A DNA stretch of 64,000 bases, taken from Corynebacterium heidelbergense (GTDB lineage Bacteria; Actinomycetota; Actinomycetes; Mycobacteriales; Mycobacteriaceae). Both the position numbers and the translations under genes were made by a program. The notes below the pieces were generated by a model. The model was given only the letters and a program-made list of their open reading frames with translations. It did no database searches and was not told the origin of the DNA. The stretch is taken from contig NZ_CP063191.1 in assembly GCF_028609845.1 (NCBI RefSeq), positions 1,426,001-1,490,000 on the forward strand, written 5' to 3'. Below, one piece after another: positions 27,943 through 36,806 of this stretch; within the stretch, counting starts at the first letter, position 1, and every line of letters starts with the position of its first letter.

Positions 27943-28042
27943 GGGAAGAAAGTCTCCTGAAGAATTCGGGCTGCCGCCTCACCCCGGAACGACCGCGCCG
28001 GGGTATGCGGGACCACGCCGTGCAAATGTGACGTGCGCCGCG

Positions 28043-29152
28043 TTACAGCATATCGCGAACCTCCTGGTCGGTCAGCATGGCTTTCTCCAGCCGCCCCAGG
28101 GCCGCGGGCCCATCGAAGTTCACCCCGATAAGCACCACTTCGCTCCCCGGCTGCAAGTCCGCGGACTTCCAGTAGGCCGCCGGTTGTATCCGCAGGTCCG
28201 GGCCGGCCTGGTGCCAGATGTGCACCATCTCGATCCGGTCGGCGATCCAGCAGTGCCCCTTGCTGCGCACCAGCCCCCTCGTGGACCGCAGTGCATCGAG
28301 CAGCCGCTGCCGGTGGAAGGGGCGCTCGCCGCGAAACACCACGGAGCTGATGCCGTATTCCTCCGTCTCTGGGGTGTGGGGGTTGCGGAGCTCCTCCACA
28401 TAGCCTTCGTAGGTGCGGGCGGTGGCTTCGTCGTAGAGGTTGGCGCCGAGGATGTCCGTGATAGCGCTTCTCGGTGTCGCCGTTCCGCTGTTGTCGGCGT
28501 CCCAAATAACACCATCGATGAGCTTGTGGACGCCGGCCCTGGGGTTCATCCGACGGACCAGAGAAGCGGTGGCCTCGTAGCGGGCGGGGGCGACCAGATC
28601 CGATTTGGTGATGTAGATCTTGTCCGCGAATTCCACCTGGTCCACGAGGAGGTCCGCGACTGTGCGCTCGTCCTCGTCGGTAGCGCCGCGACCGGCGTCC
28701 CGGAGGCGGGTGTGGGTGGCCACCTGGTCCAGGAATTGGGCGGCGTCCACGAGGGTGACCATGGTGTCGATGGGGGCAATATCCGCAAGCCTGGTTCCGT
28801 CCTGGAAGGTCCATTCGAAGGTGGCGGCGACGGGCATGGGTTCGGAGATGCCGGTCGATTCGATGACGATGTGATCGAAGCGCTGGGAGCGGGCGAGGTG
28901 ACCGACGGAGTCCACGAGGTCCTCCCGCAAGGTGCAGCAGATGCAGCCGTTGGTGAGTTCCACGAAGCGGTCCTCCCCGCGTTCCAGGTGGCCCTCCCCG
29001 GCGATGAGGGCGGCGTCGATATTGATTTCGGAGAAATCGTTGACGATGACGGCGATGCGGCGGCCGTCGCGATCGGCGAGGAGTTGGTTGAGCAGCGTGG
29101 TTTTGCCGGAGCCGAGGAATCCGGACAGGACGGTTACTGGGGTGGGGGTCAT
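28043..29152 (-). CDS. COG0523/CobW-family GTPase, probable zinc metallochaperone
   Basis: The 369-residue protein has a G3E GTPase domain: Walker A GFLGSGKTT (residues 11-19), the metal-binding CxCC motif in NGCICCTLRED, the ESTGISEP segment and the NKxD-type TKSD. A CobW C-terminal domain starts near residue 245. COG0523 proteins deliver zinc to client proteins under zinc limitation, and many are Zur-regulated. The promoter is leaderless (TAGGGT 6 nt before ATG) with a Zur-like palindrome just upstream. The client is unknown. Confidence 0.87.
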   Translation of the reverse strand: MTPTPVTVLSGFLGSGKTTLLNQLLADRDGRRIAVIVNDFSEINIDAALIAGEGHLERGEDRFVELTNGCICCTLREDLVDSVGHLARSQRFDHIVIESTGISEPMPVAATFEWTFQDGTRLADIAPIDTMVTLVDAAQFLDQVATHTRLRDAGRGATDEDERTVADLLVDQVEFADKIYITKSDLVAPARYEATASLVRRMNPRAGVHKLIDGVIWDADNSGTATPRSAITDILGANLYDEATARTYEGYVEELRNPHTPETEEYGISSVVFRGERPFHRQRLLDALRSTRGLVRSKGHCWIADRIEMVHIWHQAGPDLRIQPAAYWKSADLQPGSEVVLIGVNFDGPAALGRLEKAMLTDQEVRDML

Positions 29153-29158
29153 GCCCGC

Positions 29159-29164
29159 ACCCTA
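29159..29164 (-). promoter_or_regulatory. leaderless -10 of the COG0523 gene
   Basis: On the minus strand TAGGGT lies 6 nt before the ATG at 29152. Confidence 0.55.
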
Positions 29165-29170
29165 CCCTAA

Positions 29171-29185
29171 CGACAATTGTTTTCA
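29171..29185 (-). promoter_or_regulatory. candidate Zur box
   Basis: On the minus strand TGAAAACAATTGTCG matches the mycobacterial Zur consensus TGAAAATCATTTTCA, as I remember it, at 11 of 15 positions. It lies in the -35 region of the COG0523 gene, where a repressor would act. The match is partial. Confidence 0.4.
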
Positions 29186-29222
29186 GTAGAGGGGTTGGGG
29201 TTGTATCCCCCGCCGCAGCAAG

Positions 29223-29228
29223 TAGCGT
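29223..29228 (+). promoter_or_regulatory. leaderless -10 of the VanZ gene
   Basis: TAGCGT lies 8 nt before the ATG at 29237. Confidence 0.5.
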
Positions 29229-29236
29229 GGCAGGTT

Positions 29237-29815
29237 ATGCCCCGACTTCGCCCATCCACACCAGTGAGCGCCCTAGCTTTCGTTGTGTACGCCACCGTTA
29301 TGGTCGCGCTGACAATGCTCAAGGCCTTCTACCGCATTGGGTATCTCTGGGATCCCGCCCGTCAGCATCAGCGGGGCCTGTCCCTCGCCGTATTGCGCGA
29401 GATCCGCGAGGGCAGCAGTTGGTTCGCCCCGCTGTTCGGGTACGTGGGCAACGTCGGATTCTTTGTGCCCTTTGGGGTGTTGTTGTTCGTCTTCATCTAT
29501 CGACGCCACCTCGCCCAGCGCTCCTCCGACCAACCGCGCCCCTGGCGCTGGGTCCTGGCGGTGACGCTGCTCAGCGCGGCAGCGAGCGTGGCCATGGAAA
29601 CCGCCCAGTACGTCTTCTCCCTGGGCTTCAGCGACATCGATGACGTGCTGATGAATACCCTCGGCGGTCTCCTCGGAGCGGTCATTGCGAAAACCTTTGG
29701 GCCCCGCGCCCACTGGGTGTGGGTCTACGGGGCCCTGGCAATCGGTGTGGTGTTCGCGGTGTTGGTCGGGCTCGGCGAGCGCTTGGGGGACCCGAGCAAA
29801 ATCCGCGAGGTGTAG
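29237..29815 (+). CDS. VanZ-like family membrane protein
   Basis: The 192-residue protein has four to five membrane segments and the VanZ-like pattern: an N-terminal helix, GNVGFFVPFGVLLF, a central METAQYVFSLGFSDIDDVLMNTLGGLLG, and a C-terminal helix. The family is named for a teicoplanin-resistance protein, but most members have no known function. The start at 29237 is preferred over an upstream in-frame start because the hydrophobic region begins near it and the leaderless -10 fits. Confidence 0.8.
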   Translation: MPRLRPSTPVSALAFVVYATVMVALTMLKAFYRIGYLWDPARQHQRGLSLAVLREIREGSSWFAPLFGYVGNVGFFVPFGVLLFVFIYRRHLAQRSSDQPRPWRWVLAVTLLSAAASVAMETAQYVFSLGFSDIDDVLMNTLGGLLGAVIAKTFGPRAHWVWVYGALAIGVVFAVLVGLGERLGDPSKIREV

Positions 29816-29822
29816 GGGCCGG

Positions 29823-30632
29823 TTAATCCCAAGTGCAGGTTTCCGGGTTTAGGCCTTTCGCGCGGGCGGTGGCGTTGACCAACTCCGCGAGATAGGAAAC
29901 TAGAGGAGTCCCGTCGTTGGCCCGCCCGAGGAAATCGGAGAAGCGCTCATCCTGCGTATAGACGCGGCACAGCAGAACCTGCCGCGGCAGCGTGCACTCG
30001 TACCACCAACCGACGATGCTACGATGCTCGGCGACGAGCTCTGCAGCTCGGGCCGAATCGGGGCGCACCCCCGCATCGTGGGCCTGACGGAGCTCCTCCC
30101 CCAGTCTGGAGAACTGCTCCTGGTATCGATCCCATTCCGGCTGTTCGAGCTGGGCAATGCGATCCATGGCTTGGCCCCATTCCGGGGTGTGCCCCCATCG
30201 GGCTTGGGCTTCCTCGTGCCACTCTTCGTGGAACTTGTCCCCCATGATCTCTTTGGCTCGACGGGGGTCAATGTTGTGATCGGACATAGCTATTGCCTCC
30301 TGGATCAGACTGTCGATCGAATCCAGCATGTCGCTGACCTCTACCCGTTTTCGGGTAAGCAGCTCGTGCTGGTGTTGCAGAATGGACAACTCGTCGCCAG
30401 CCCCGTCCAAGATGGAGCCGATTTCCTGCAGCGGCACACCTGCACTGCGGTAGACCAGGATCTTCTGGCCCCGGCGTAGTTCCGCAGATGTGTATAGGCG
30501 ATAGTCCGCCCAGCTGCGCCACTGGGGGGTAAGTAGGCCGATGTGATCCCAATGGTGGAGGGTCTTGACCGTCACACCGAGGAACGCAGCGGCCTGGCCG
30601 ACCGTAAGGTCCTGGGCTGGTGAATCATCCAT
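29823..30632 (-). CDS. MerR-family regulator with TipAS-type ligand domain
   Basis: The 269-residue protein has an N-terminal MerR winged-helix domain (TVGQAAAFLGVTVKTLHHWDHIGLL, then YRLYTSAELRR), a long dimerisation helix (about 85-125) and a C-terminal TipAS-like domain (about 130-260). TipAS domains bind thiopeptides and other hydrophobic compounds. The operator at 30640-30670 with a 19-bp promoter spacer indicates autoactivation. The start at 30632 is fixed by the leaderless spacing; the TTG at 30641 is less likely. It lies between the VanZ gene and ilvC with no obvious target besides itself. Confidence 0.87.
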   Translation of the reverse strand: MDDSPAQDLTVGQAAAFLGVTVKTLHHWDHIGLLTPQWRSWADYRLYTSAELRRGQKILVYRSAGVPLQEIGSILDGAGDELSILQHQHELLTRKRVEVSDMLDSIDSLIQEAIAMSDHNIDPRRAKEIMGDKFHEEWHEEAQARWGHTPEWGQAMDRIAQLEQPEWDRYQEQFSRLGEELRQAHDAGVRPDSARAAELVAEHRSIVGWWYECTLPRQVLLCRVYTQDERFSDFLGRANDGTPLVSYLAELVNATARAKGLNPETCTWD

Positions 30633-30639
30633 GACCAAC

Positions 30640-30670
30640 AACCTGGTCCCTCCCCCAGCAGGAGGGTCAA
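30640..30670 (-). promoter_or_regulatory. MerR-type operator/promoter with 19-bp spacer
   Basis: On the minus strand -35 TTGACC (30670-30665) and -10 CAGGTT (30645-30640) are separated by 19 bp. The spacer region holds the dyad CCCTCC (30666-30661) / GGAGGG (30653-30648). The over-long spacer with a dyad is the MerR hallmark. CAGGTT is 7 nt from the ATG at 30632. Confidence 0.75.
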
Positions 30671-30714
30671 CCCAACCCCAAAATCTGCTGCCCGACAGCC
30701 GAAGAGACGGTCGC

Positions 30715-31821
<1,107 letters not shown>

Positions 31822-31841
31822 TGGGGCCGGGAGCCGCCCAG

Positions 31842-32348
31842 CTAAAGCTTCGCGGGGTACATCGCCTTCGGCCCCCGACTCATCGCGGTCACCGAGGATT
31901 CCACCAGCTCGCGGATGCCAAACGGCTCCAGCACATCCAGCAGGGCCTGCAGCTTGGAGGGCGTACCCGTCGACTCGATGATCAGCGAGTCCGGACCCAC
32001 GTCCACGACGTGAGCGCGAAACAGCTTGGCGGCCTCCACTACCTGCATCCGGTTGGAGTTATCTGCGGAGACCTTCACCATGAGCAGACCGCGGGCCACG
32101 AGGGTGTCCGGATCGTGTCGGGAGACCTTAATCACCGGAATGAGCTTGTTGAGTTGCTTGGTGATCTGTTCCACCACGGTCTCTTCGCCCTCGACGATGA
32201 TGGTGATGCGATTGACGCCATCTACCTCCGTGCGCCCAGAACTGATCGACACGATGTTGAACGCTCGGCGGGTGAACATGCCCGAGATGCGGGAGATGAT
32301 CCCCTCGACGTCCTCACACAGGACTGATAAAGCGTGCGCGCTGGCCAT
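31842..32348 (-). CDS. ilvN: IlvN, acetohydroxyacid synthase small (regulatory) subunit
   Basis: The 168-residue protein has an N-terminal ACT domain (LSVLCEDVEGIISRISGMFTRRAFNI) and the typical C-terminal half with VEAAKLFRAHVVDVGPDSLIIESTG. It binds valine and sets feedback inhibition of IlvB. Its ATG overlaps the ilvB stop by one base (TAATG), ensuring equal synthesis of both subunits. Confidence 0.96.
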   Translation of the reverse strand: MASAHALSVLCEDVEGIISRISGMFTRRAFNIVSISSGRTEVDGVNRITIIVEGEETVVEQITKQLNKLIPVIKVSRHDPDTLVARGLLMVKVSADNSNRMQVVEAAKLFRAHVVDVGPDSLIIESTGTPSKLQALLDVLEPFGIRELVESSVTAMSRGPKAMYPAKL

Positions 32349-34210
32349 TAGATCTGTTCCCCTTCCTGGGTCACGTCGTGAATGGTGTCCGGGGTCTCGG
32401 CCGCGGAAGATTCATCGTCGAAAAGCGGGCGCAGGTTGCGCGCGTATTGCATCTCGTTGTTGGAGGTACCGGCGGCGACCATCGGCCACACCTGGGCATC
32501 CTCGCCCACGATGAAGTCGATGACGACGGGGCGGTCGTTGATCTTGCGGGCCCGCTCGATCGCTGGAACCACGTCCTCCTCGCGTTCCACACGAATGGCC
32601 TCGCAGCCCATGGATTCGGCGAGCATGACAAAGTCCGGCAGGTAGGTCTCCCCCGGCTTGAGGTTCGTGTGGGAGTAGCGCTGTTCGTAGAACAGTGTCT
32701 GCCACTGGCGCACCATGCCGAGGTTGCCGTTGTTGATCAGCGCCACCTTGATCGGCAACTTCTCCACCGCACAGGTCACAAGCTCCTGGTTGGTCATCTG
32801 GAAGCAGCCATCCCCGTCTATGGCCCACACTTCCTTCTCCGGGGCACCGGCCTTCGCGCCCATGGCGGCGGGGATGGCGTATCCCATCGTGCCCAGGCCC
32901 CCGGAGTTCAACCAGGTTCGCGGATTTTCGTACTTCACGAATTGGGCGGCCCACATCTGGTGCTGGCCCACGCCAGCGCAGTAGACGGCCTCAGGGCCGA
33001 CGATGTCCGACAGCGTCTGGATGACGAACTGCGGGGAGAGTTTGCCGTCCTCCGGCTCTTCGTAGCCCAAGGGGAACTCCCGGTTGAGCTTGTTCAGATA
33101 GTTCAACCAGTCCTTGGTATCGGGCTGGGCGTAACCGGCGCCGTTATACGCGCTGTAAAGGGCGTCCAGAACCTCGCTGGCATCCCCCACAATGGGCACC
33201 TGAACATCCCGAATCTTGCCGATCTCCGCCGGATCGATATCGGCGTGGATCACCGTGGCATCCGGGGCGAAGGTCTCCAACTGGCCAGTGACGCGATCGT
33301 CGAAGCGCGCGCCGATCGTGATCATGACATCCGCCTTCTGCAGGGCAGCCACGGCGGGAACGGATCCGTGCATTCCGGGCATGCCCATGTGCAGCGAGTG
33401 GGACTCCGGGAAGGCCCCAAGGGCCATGAGTGTGGTCACCACCGGGATGTTCGTGGCCTCCGCAAACCGCTTGAGCTGGTCGAAGGCCTCGGACTTGATC
33501 ACACCCCCGCCGACGTACAACACCGGCTTCTTGGCCTCGCTGATGATGCGCACGGCCTCGTCGATCTGGCGGGAATGCGGGGTGGTCACCGGCCGGTACC
33601 CGGGCAGTTGATACTTCGGGGGCCACACGAAGTCTAGCTCCGCGTTCTGGACGTCCTTCGGGATATCCACCAGAACAGCCCCGGGCCGCCCCGTGGAGGC
33701 AACATGGAAGGCCTCCGCAATCGCGGCCGGGATGTTCTCCGGCGCGGTGACCATGAAGTTGTGCTTGGTGATGGGCATGGTCACACCCCGGATGTCCGCC
33801 TCCTGGAAGGCGTCCGTGCCCAGTAGGTTCTTGCCCACCTGCCCGGTGATGGCGACCATCGGAACGGAGTCCATGTTGGCATCCGCGATGGGCGTGACCA
33901 GGTTCGTGGCTCCCGGCCCGGAGGTGGCGATGCACACCCCCACCCGTCCGGTCGCCTGGGCATACCCGGTGGCGGCGTGTCCAGCACCCTGCTCGTGCCG
34001 AACCAGGATGTGGTTGAGCTTCGTGGAATCGTAGAGGGCCTCGTACAGCGGCAGCACTGCCCCGCCGGGGAGGCCGAAGACTACGTCCGCGCCGAGCTCC
34101 TCGAGGGATCGCACGATGGCCTGCGCGCCGTTGATGCGCTCCGGCTGGCGCTTCTTGGTGTGCTGCGCCAGCGTGGCTGGCGAGGGTTGCGAGCGTGAAG
34201 TGTCGGTCAC
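32348..34210 (-). CDS. ilvB: IlvB, acetohydroxyacid synthase large subunit
   Basis: The 620-residue thiamine-diphosphate enzyme condenses pyruvate with pyruvate or 2-ketobutyrate, the first common step to the branched-chain amino acids. Visible are the catalytic-Glu region [19 protein letters not shown], the FAD-binding central domain and the thiamine-binding motif from [15 protein letters not shown] through [12 protein letters not shown]. It starts 148 nt downstream of a leader-peptide gene and an attenuator hairpin, so transcription should respond to Val/Leu/Ile supply. Confidence 0.97.
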   Translation of the reverse strand: MTDTSRSQPSPATLAQHTKKRQPERINGAQAIVRSLEELGADVVFGLPGGAVLPLYEALYDSTKLNHILVRHEQGAGHAATGYAQATGRVGVCIATSGPGATNLVTPIADANMDSVPMVAITGQVGKNLLGTDAFQEADIRGVTMPITKHNFMVTAPENIPAAIAEAFHVASTGRPGAVLVDIPKDVQNAELDFVWPPKYQLPGYRPVTTPHSRQIDEAVRIISEAKKPVLYVGGGVIKSEAFDQLKRFAEATNIPVVTTLMALGAFPESHSLHMGMPGMHGSVPAVAALQKADVMITIGARFDDRVTGQLETFAPDATVIHADIDPAEIGKIRDVQVPIVGDASEVLDALYSAYNGAGYAQPDTKDWLNYLNKLNREFPLGYEEPEDGKLSPQFVIQTLSDIVGPEAVYCAGVGQHQMWAAQFVKYENPRTWLNSGGLGTMGYAIPAAMGAKAGAPEKEVWAIDGDGCFQMTNQELVTCAVEKLPIKVALINNGNLGMVRQWQTLFYEQRYSHTNLKPGETYLPDFVMLAESMGCEAIRVEREEDVVPAIERARKINDRPVVIDFIVGEDAQVWPMVAAGTSNNEMQYARNLRPLFDDESSAAETPDTIHDVTQEGEQI

Positions 34211-34277
34211 GTCGTTGTCGCTCCTTGCAGGGGAATGAGAGGGGGAAGTGTGAACAACTGGCCCGAGACCGACGAAA

Positions 34278-34331
34278 GCGCCCCCGAAGTGTCGGCCTCC
34301 GCTTTCACTGCGGGGGGCCGGTCGGGGGCGC
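34278..34331 (-). terminator. attenuator terminator of ilvBN
   Basis: On the minus strand perfect 10-bp arms GCGCCCCCGA (34331-34322) and TCGGGGGCGC (34287-34278) form the stem, followed by a short TTTC. The 5' arm region (34332-34325, GGCGCCCC) can instead pair with GGGGCGCC (34371-34364) at the end of the leader peptide gene. This gives a mutually exclusive antiterminator. Confidence 0.7.
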
Positions 34332-34358
34332 CGGGTTCATCGAGCTACTTCGACGAGG

Positions 34359-34409
34359 CTAACGGCGCCCCGGGGGAAGTACTACTCGCTGAATTCGCGT
34401 GTTCATCAT
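34359..34409 (-). CDS. ilvB leader peptide (attenuation)
   Basis: A 16-codon reading frame encodes MMNTRIQRVVLPPGRR with Ile at codon 6 and Val-Val-Leu at codons 9-11, then TAG. It lies between a promoter and the attenuator hairpin of ilvB, the layout of a branched-chain attenuation leader. A -10 TAGAGT ends 7 nt before the first ATG, so this peptide is read from the very 5' end of the transcript. Start may be either of two adjacent ATGs (34409 or 34406). A ribosome stalled at the Val-Val-Leu codons would leave the antiterminator segment free; one reaching the stop would cover it. Confidence 0.75.
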   Translation of the reverse strand: MMNTRIQRVVLPPGRR

Positions 34410-34416
34410 GCGAGCA

Positions 34417-34446
34417 ACTCTAGTTATGATTGCTTCGCCAAGTCAA
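34417..34446 (-). promoter_or_regulatory. ilvB promoter
   Basis: On the minus strand -35 TTGACT (34446-34441) and -10 TAGAGT (34422-34417) lie 18 bp apart. The predicted start is at or next to the leader-peptide ATG at 34409. Confidence 0.7.
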
Positions 34447-34578
34447 ACGTTTTCACCGGCGATTTCCCGGCAGGTAGTACGCGCCGTCTCACCTAGCGGA
34501 ACGGCCACTGTCGTCACTGTCCGCCCACTGACGGGGGACCCGCAGGCCAACTCCAGCCGGGAGCGAAGAGCGATTGGC

Positions 34579-34584
34579 TAGGGT
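34579..34584 (+). promoter_or_regulatory. leaderless -10 of mscCG
   Basis: TAGGGT lies 6 nt before the ATG at 34591. The 130 bp between this and the ilvB -35 show nothing else I can name. Confidence 0.5.
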
Positions 34585-34590
34585 AAGGCC

Positions 34591-36174
34591 ATGAATTTGG
34601 TGATCTACTACCTAATCCAGCTGTGGTCGCTCCTGGTCAATCACGGTCTGCCGCTGGCAGCACTGCTGATCGTGGCGATCCTCATCCCCCGCATTGGGCG
34701 GCTCGCTGTGCGGGTCATCTCGCAGCGCTTCGACTCGGCGGAGGAGGCCACGAAGGGCAGACTCGCCCTCCTCGGCGCACTGGTTTACGTATTGGAGGCC
34801 ATTGCCTTCTTCGTGGTGGTCATGCTGGCCCTCGCCAACCTGGGGGTACCCGCCACCAGTGCGGCAATCCCGGCCACCGTCGTATCCGCCGCGATCGGCT
34901 TTGGCGCGCAGAACGTCATCAAGGACTTCGTCGCCGGGTTCTTCATCATCTCCGAGCGCCAGTTCGGCGTGGGCGACTACGTCAGCTTCGACGGCCCCAG
35001 CAGTGCCGTGGAAGGGACTGTGGTCGCACTGACCCTGCGCGCGACCCGCATCCGCACCCCAGCCGGGGAGACGGTCATGGTCCCCAACGGTTCTGCGGGA
35101 GTTGTCACCAACTACTCCCAGGAATGGTCCCGCGCTGTTGTGGACATCGAGATTCCCCTGCAACCCGGCGAATCCATGGACCACCTCACCGAGAAGGTCC
35201 GCGCCGCCGCGCACCGGGCCGTCCAGGACCCGCAGGTGGCCGGGGACATCACCGGCGATTTGGACGTCCTACCCGCGATGAAGCTCGTCCAACCGCTGGC
35301 CGCCGGACAACCCTGGGCCATTACATTCCGCACTACCGTTACCGTCGTGCCAGCCCGCCAGTGGGCCGCAGAACGCGCCATTCGCTCCGCCATCGTCAAC
35401 ACGTTCTGGGATCGCTTCAACGTCTCCGACCTGTCCAGTGCCGTATCCAGCGTGCTCGACGGTTCTACGCCACCGTCGCCCATCGCGGACAAGACCAGCA
35501 GACTGCCCCAGGCGGATCCGGACGCGCCCACCGAGCTCTACCCAGCCGCGTCACCGCACACACCCGGCGATCTCGACACGGACCCGGACACCGGAGCCGC
35601 CCGCGTTGGCGATCAGTCCCACAGCGGCAATCCGACTGGAGGCCGCCCCCTACCCGCCCAGGCCCAGACTGCCGCCACCGAGGACACGGACGGCAAGGAC
35701 ACGAGGGGCAAGGGAGTCTGGCGCAACGTCGAATACGACAACAAGATCCAGCGCTGGCTCAGCCTCAACGGGCGCACCCGCGTCTCCACCACCGTCCTCA
35801 TCCTCGCGCTGATCCTGGTGGGAGCGCTGTCGCTGGCGGCGTCCAACCCCTCCGAAGGATCCACCGGCTGGCTATCCCCGGACCGCTACAAGGAACACCG
35901 CACCCCGGCCACCTCGGCCCCGGCTACCCCCACCCCCACCGAACCGAACACGGCGGAGGACACGACCGAGCCGCAAACCACCACCCCGGAGGAACCCACA
36001 AACCCCAACCCCACGCGCACTAACCCCACCGGTCAGGCCAACCCCAACCCCACTGGTCAAGCCAATCTCAACCCAAACCCCAACAACGGCGGCAGCGCCG
36101 ACACCGGAAACGGCGCCACGGGGGCCAACACAGGCACCGGCCCGGAGGCCGCAGGCGGGGGGCAGGCCGGCTAA
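34591..36174 (+). CDS. mscCG: MscCG/YggB-type mechanosensitive channel (glutamate exporter)
   Basis: The 527-residue protein has the MscS core: three N-terminal helices, the pore region AAIPATVVSAAIGFGAQNVIKDF and the beta domain FGVGDYVSFDG with VMVPNGSAGVVTNYS. As in C. glutamicum YggB (NCgl1221), an acidic linker leads to a fourth membrane helix (TTVLILALILVGALSLAAS, about 395-415). An extracytoplasmic tail follows, here rich in Thr, Pro and Asn with repeats NPNPT and NPTGQAN. In C. glutamicum this channel releases glutamate under membrane tension. The neighbours ilvB and ilvD are also the same, supporting orthology. Confidence 0.9.
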   Translation: MNLVIYYLIQLWSLLVNHGLPLAALLIVAILIPRIGRLAVRVISQRFDSAEEATKGRLALLGALVYVLEAIAFFVVVMLALANLGVPATSAAIPATVVSAAIGFGAQNVIKDFVAGFFIISERQFGVGDYVSFDGPSSAVEGTVVALTLRATRIRTPAGETVMVPNGSAGVVTNYSQEWSRAVVDIEIPLQPGESMDHLTEKVRAAAHRAVQDPQVAGDITGDLDVLPAMKLVQPLAAGQPWAITFRTTVTVVPARQWAAERAIRSAIVNTFWDRFNVSDLSSAVSSVLDGSTPPSPIADKTSRLPQADPDAPTELYPAASPHTPGDLDTDPDTGAARVGDQSHSGNPTGGRPLPAQAQTAATEDTDGKDTRGKGVWRNVEYDNKIQRWLSLNGRTRVSTTVLILALILVGALSLAASNPSEGSTGWLSPDRYKEHRTPATSAPATPTPTEPNTAEDTTEPQTTTPEEPTNPNPTRTNPTGQANPNPTGQANLNPNPNNGGSADTGNGATGANTGTGPEAAGGGQAG

Positions 36175-36182
36175 CTGGTTAA

Positions 36183-36803
36183 ATGGCCCACATGGGTCAA
36201 CCGGAACAGCACAACACCAGCCGCTCGGAGCGTGCGGAACACCATTCACCGCAGGGCAGGGGCGAAGTCCAACCCAGCGTGTTCCGGCCCAGCAGGGAAC
36301 ACATCCTCGCTGCTGGTGTGATGTTTCTTATCTGCCTGATGTTCACCGGCTACAACGTCCGGTGGTTCTTCTGGGTGCCGCTGCTGCCCCTTCTGTTCAT
36401 CGTGTGGATCATGCGGGTGCGCACGCACGTGGACAACCGGGGCATCACGGCCGTCACCCTCTTCCGCGGGCGGAAAACCATGCCGTGGAATGAATTCTCC
36501 GCGATCCGGTTTAATCGCGGGGGACGCGCCTACGCAGCGGGGGCCAACGACACCACGATGTGGCTGCCCGGAGTGACCTTCAACAGTTTGGTCGAGCTCA
36601 ACGAAAAGACCCGCGGGCGCATCCCAGATCCGGTGACCCCGGCCAGGGAACGCGCCGAGAACATGGTGCAGGTGGTCAATAAGGACGGCAACGCCGTGCT
36701 CATGGACCGGGAGGAGTACGCGGCTTACGAAAAGCAGCGCCGCGAGGAATACTCCGCCACCCACCCCACCACCGAATCGAAGACGACAACAAACGAGAAG
36801 TAA
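36183..36803 (+). CDS. PH-domain membrane protein (bPH_6 type)
   Basis: The 206-residue protein has a polar N-terminus, two close membrane helices (about residues 40-78) and a bacterial PH domain with the pattern RTHVDNRGITAVTLFRGRKTMPWNEFSAIRF. A charged C-terminal tail (about 165-206) rich in Glu, Lys and Thr follows. Members are small membrane proteins of unknown function, often called low-molecular-weight antigen 6. It ends 3 nt before the ilvD start, a linkage seen in other actinobacteria. It follows mscCG by 8 nt, so the three genes may share a transcript. Confidence 0.8.
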   Translation: MAHMGQPEQHNTSRSERAEHHSPQGRGEVQPSVFRPSREHILAAGVMFLICLMFTGYNVRWFFWVPLLPLLFIVWIMRVRTHVDNRGITAVTLFRGRKTMPWNEFSAIRFNRGGRAYAAGANDTTMWLPGVTFNSLVELNEKTRGRIPDPVTPARERAENMVQVVNKDGNAVLMDREEYAAYEKQRREEYSATHPTTESKTTTNEK

Positions 36804-36806
36804 CCC

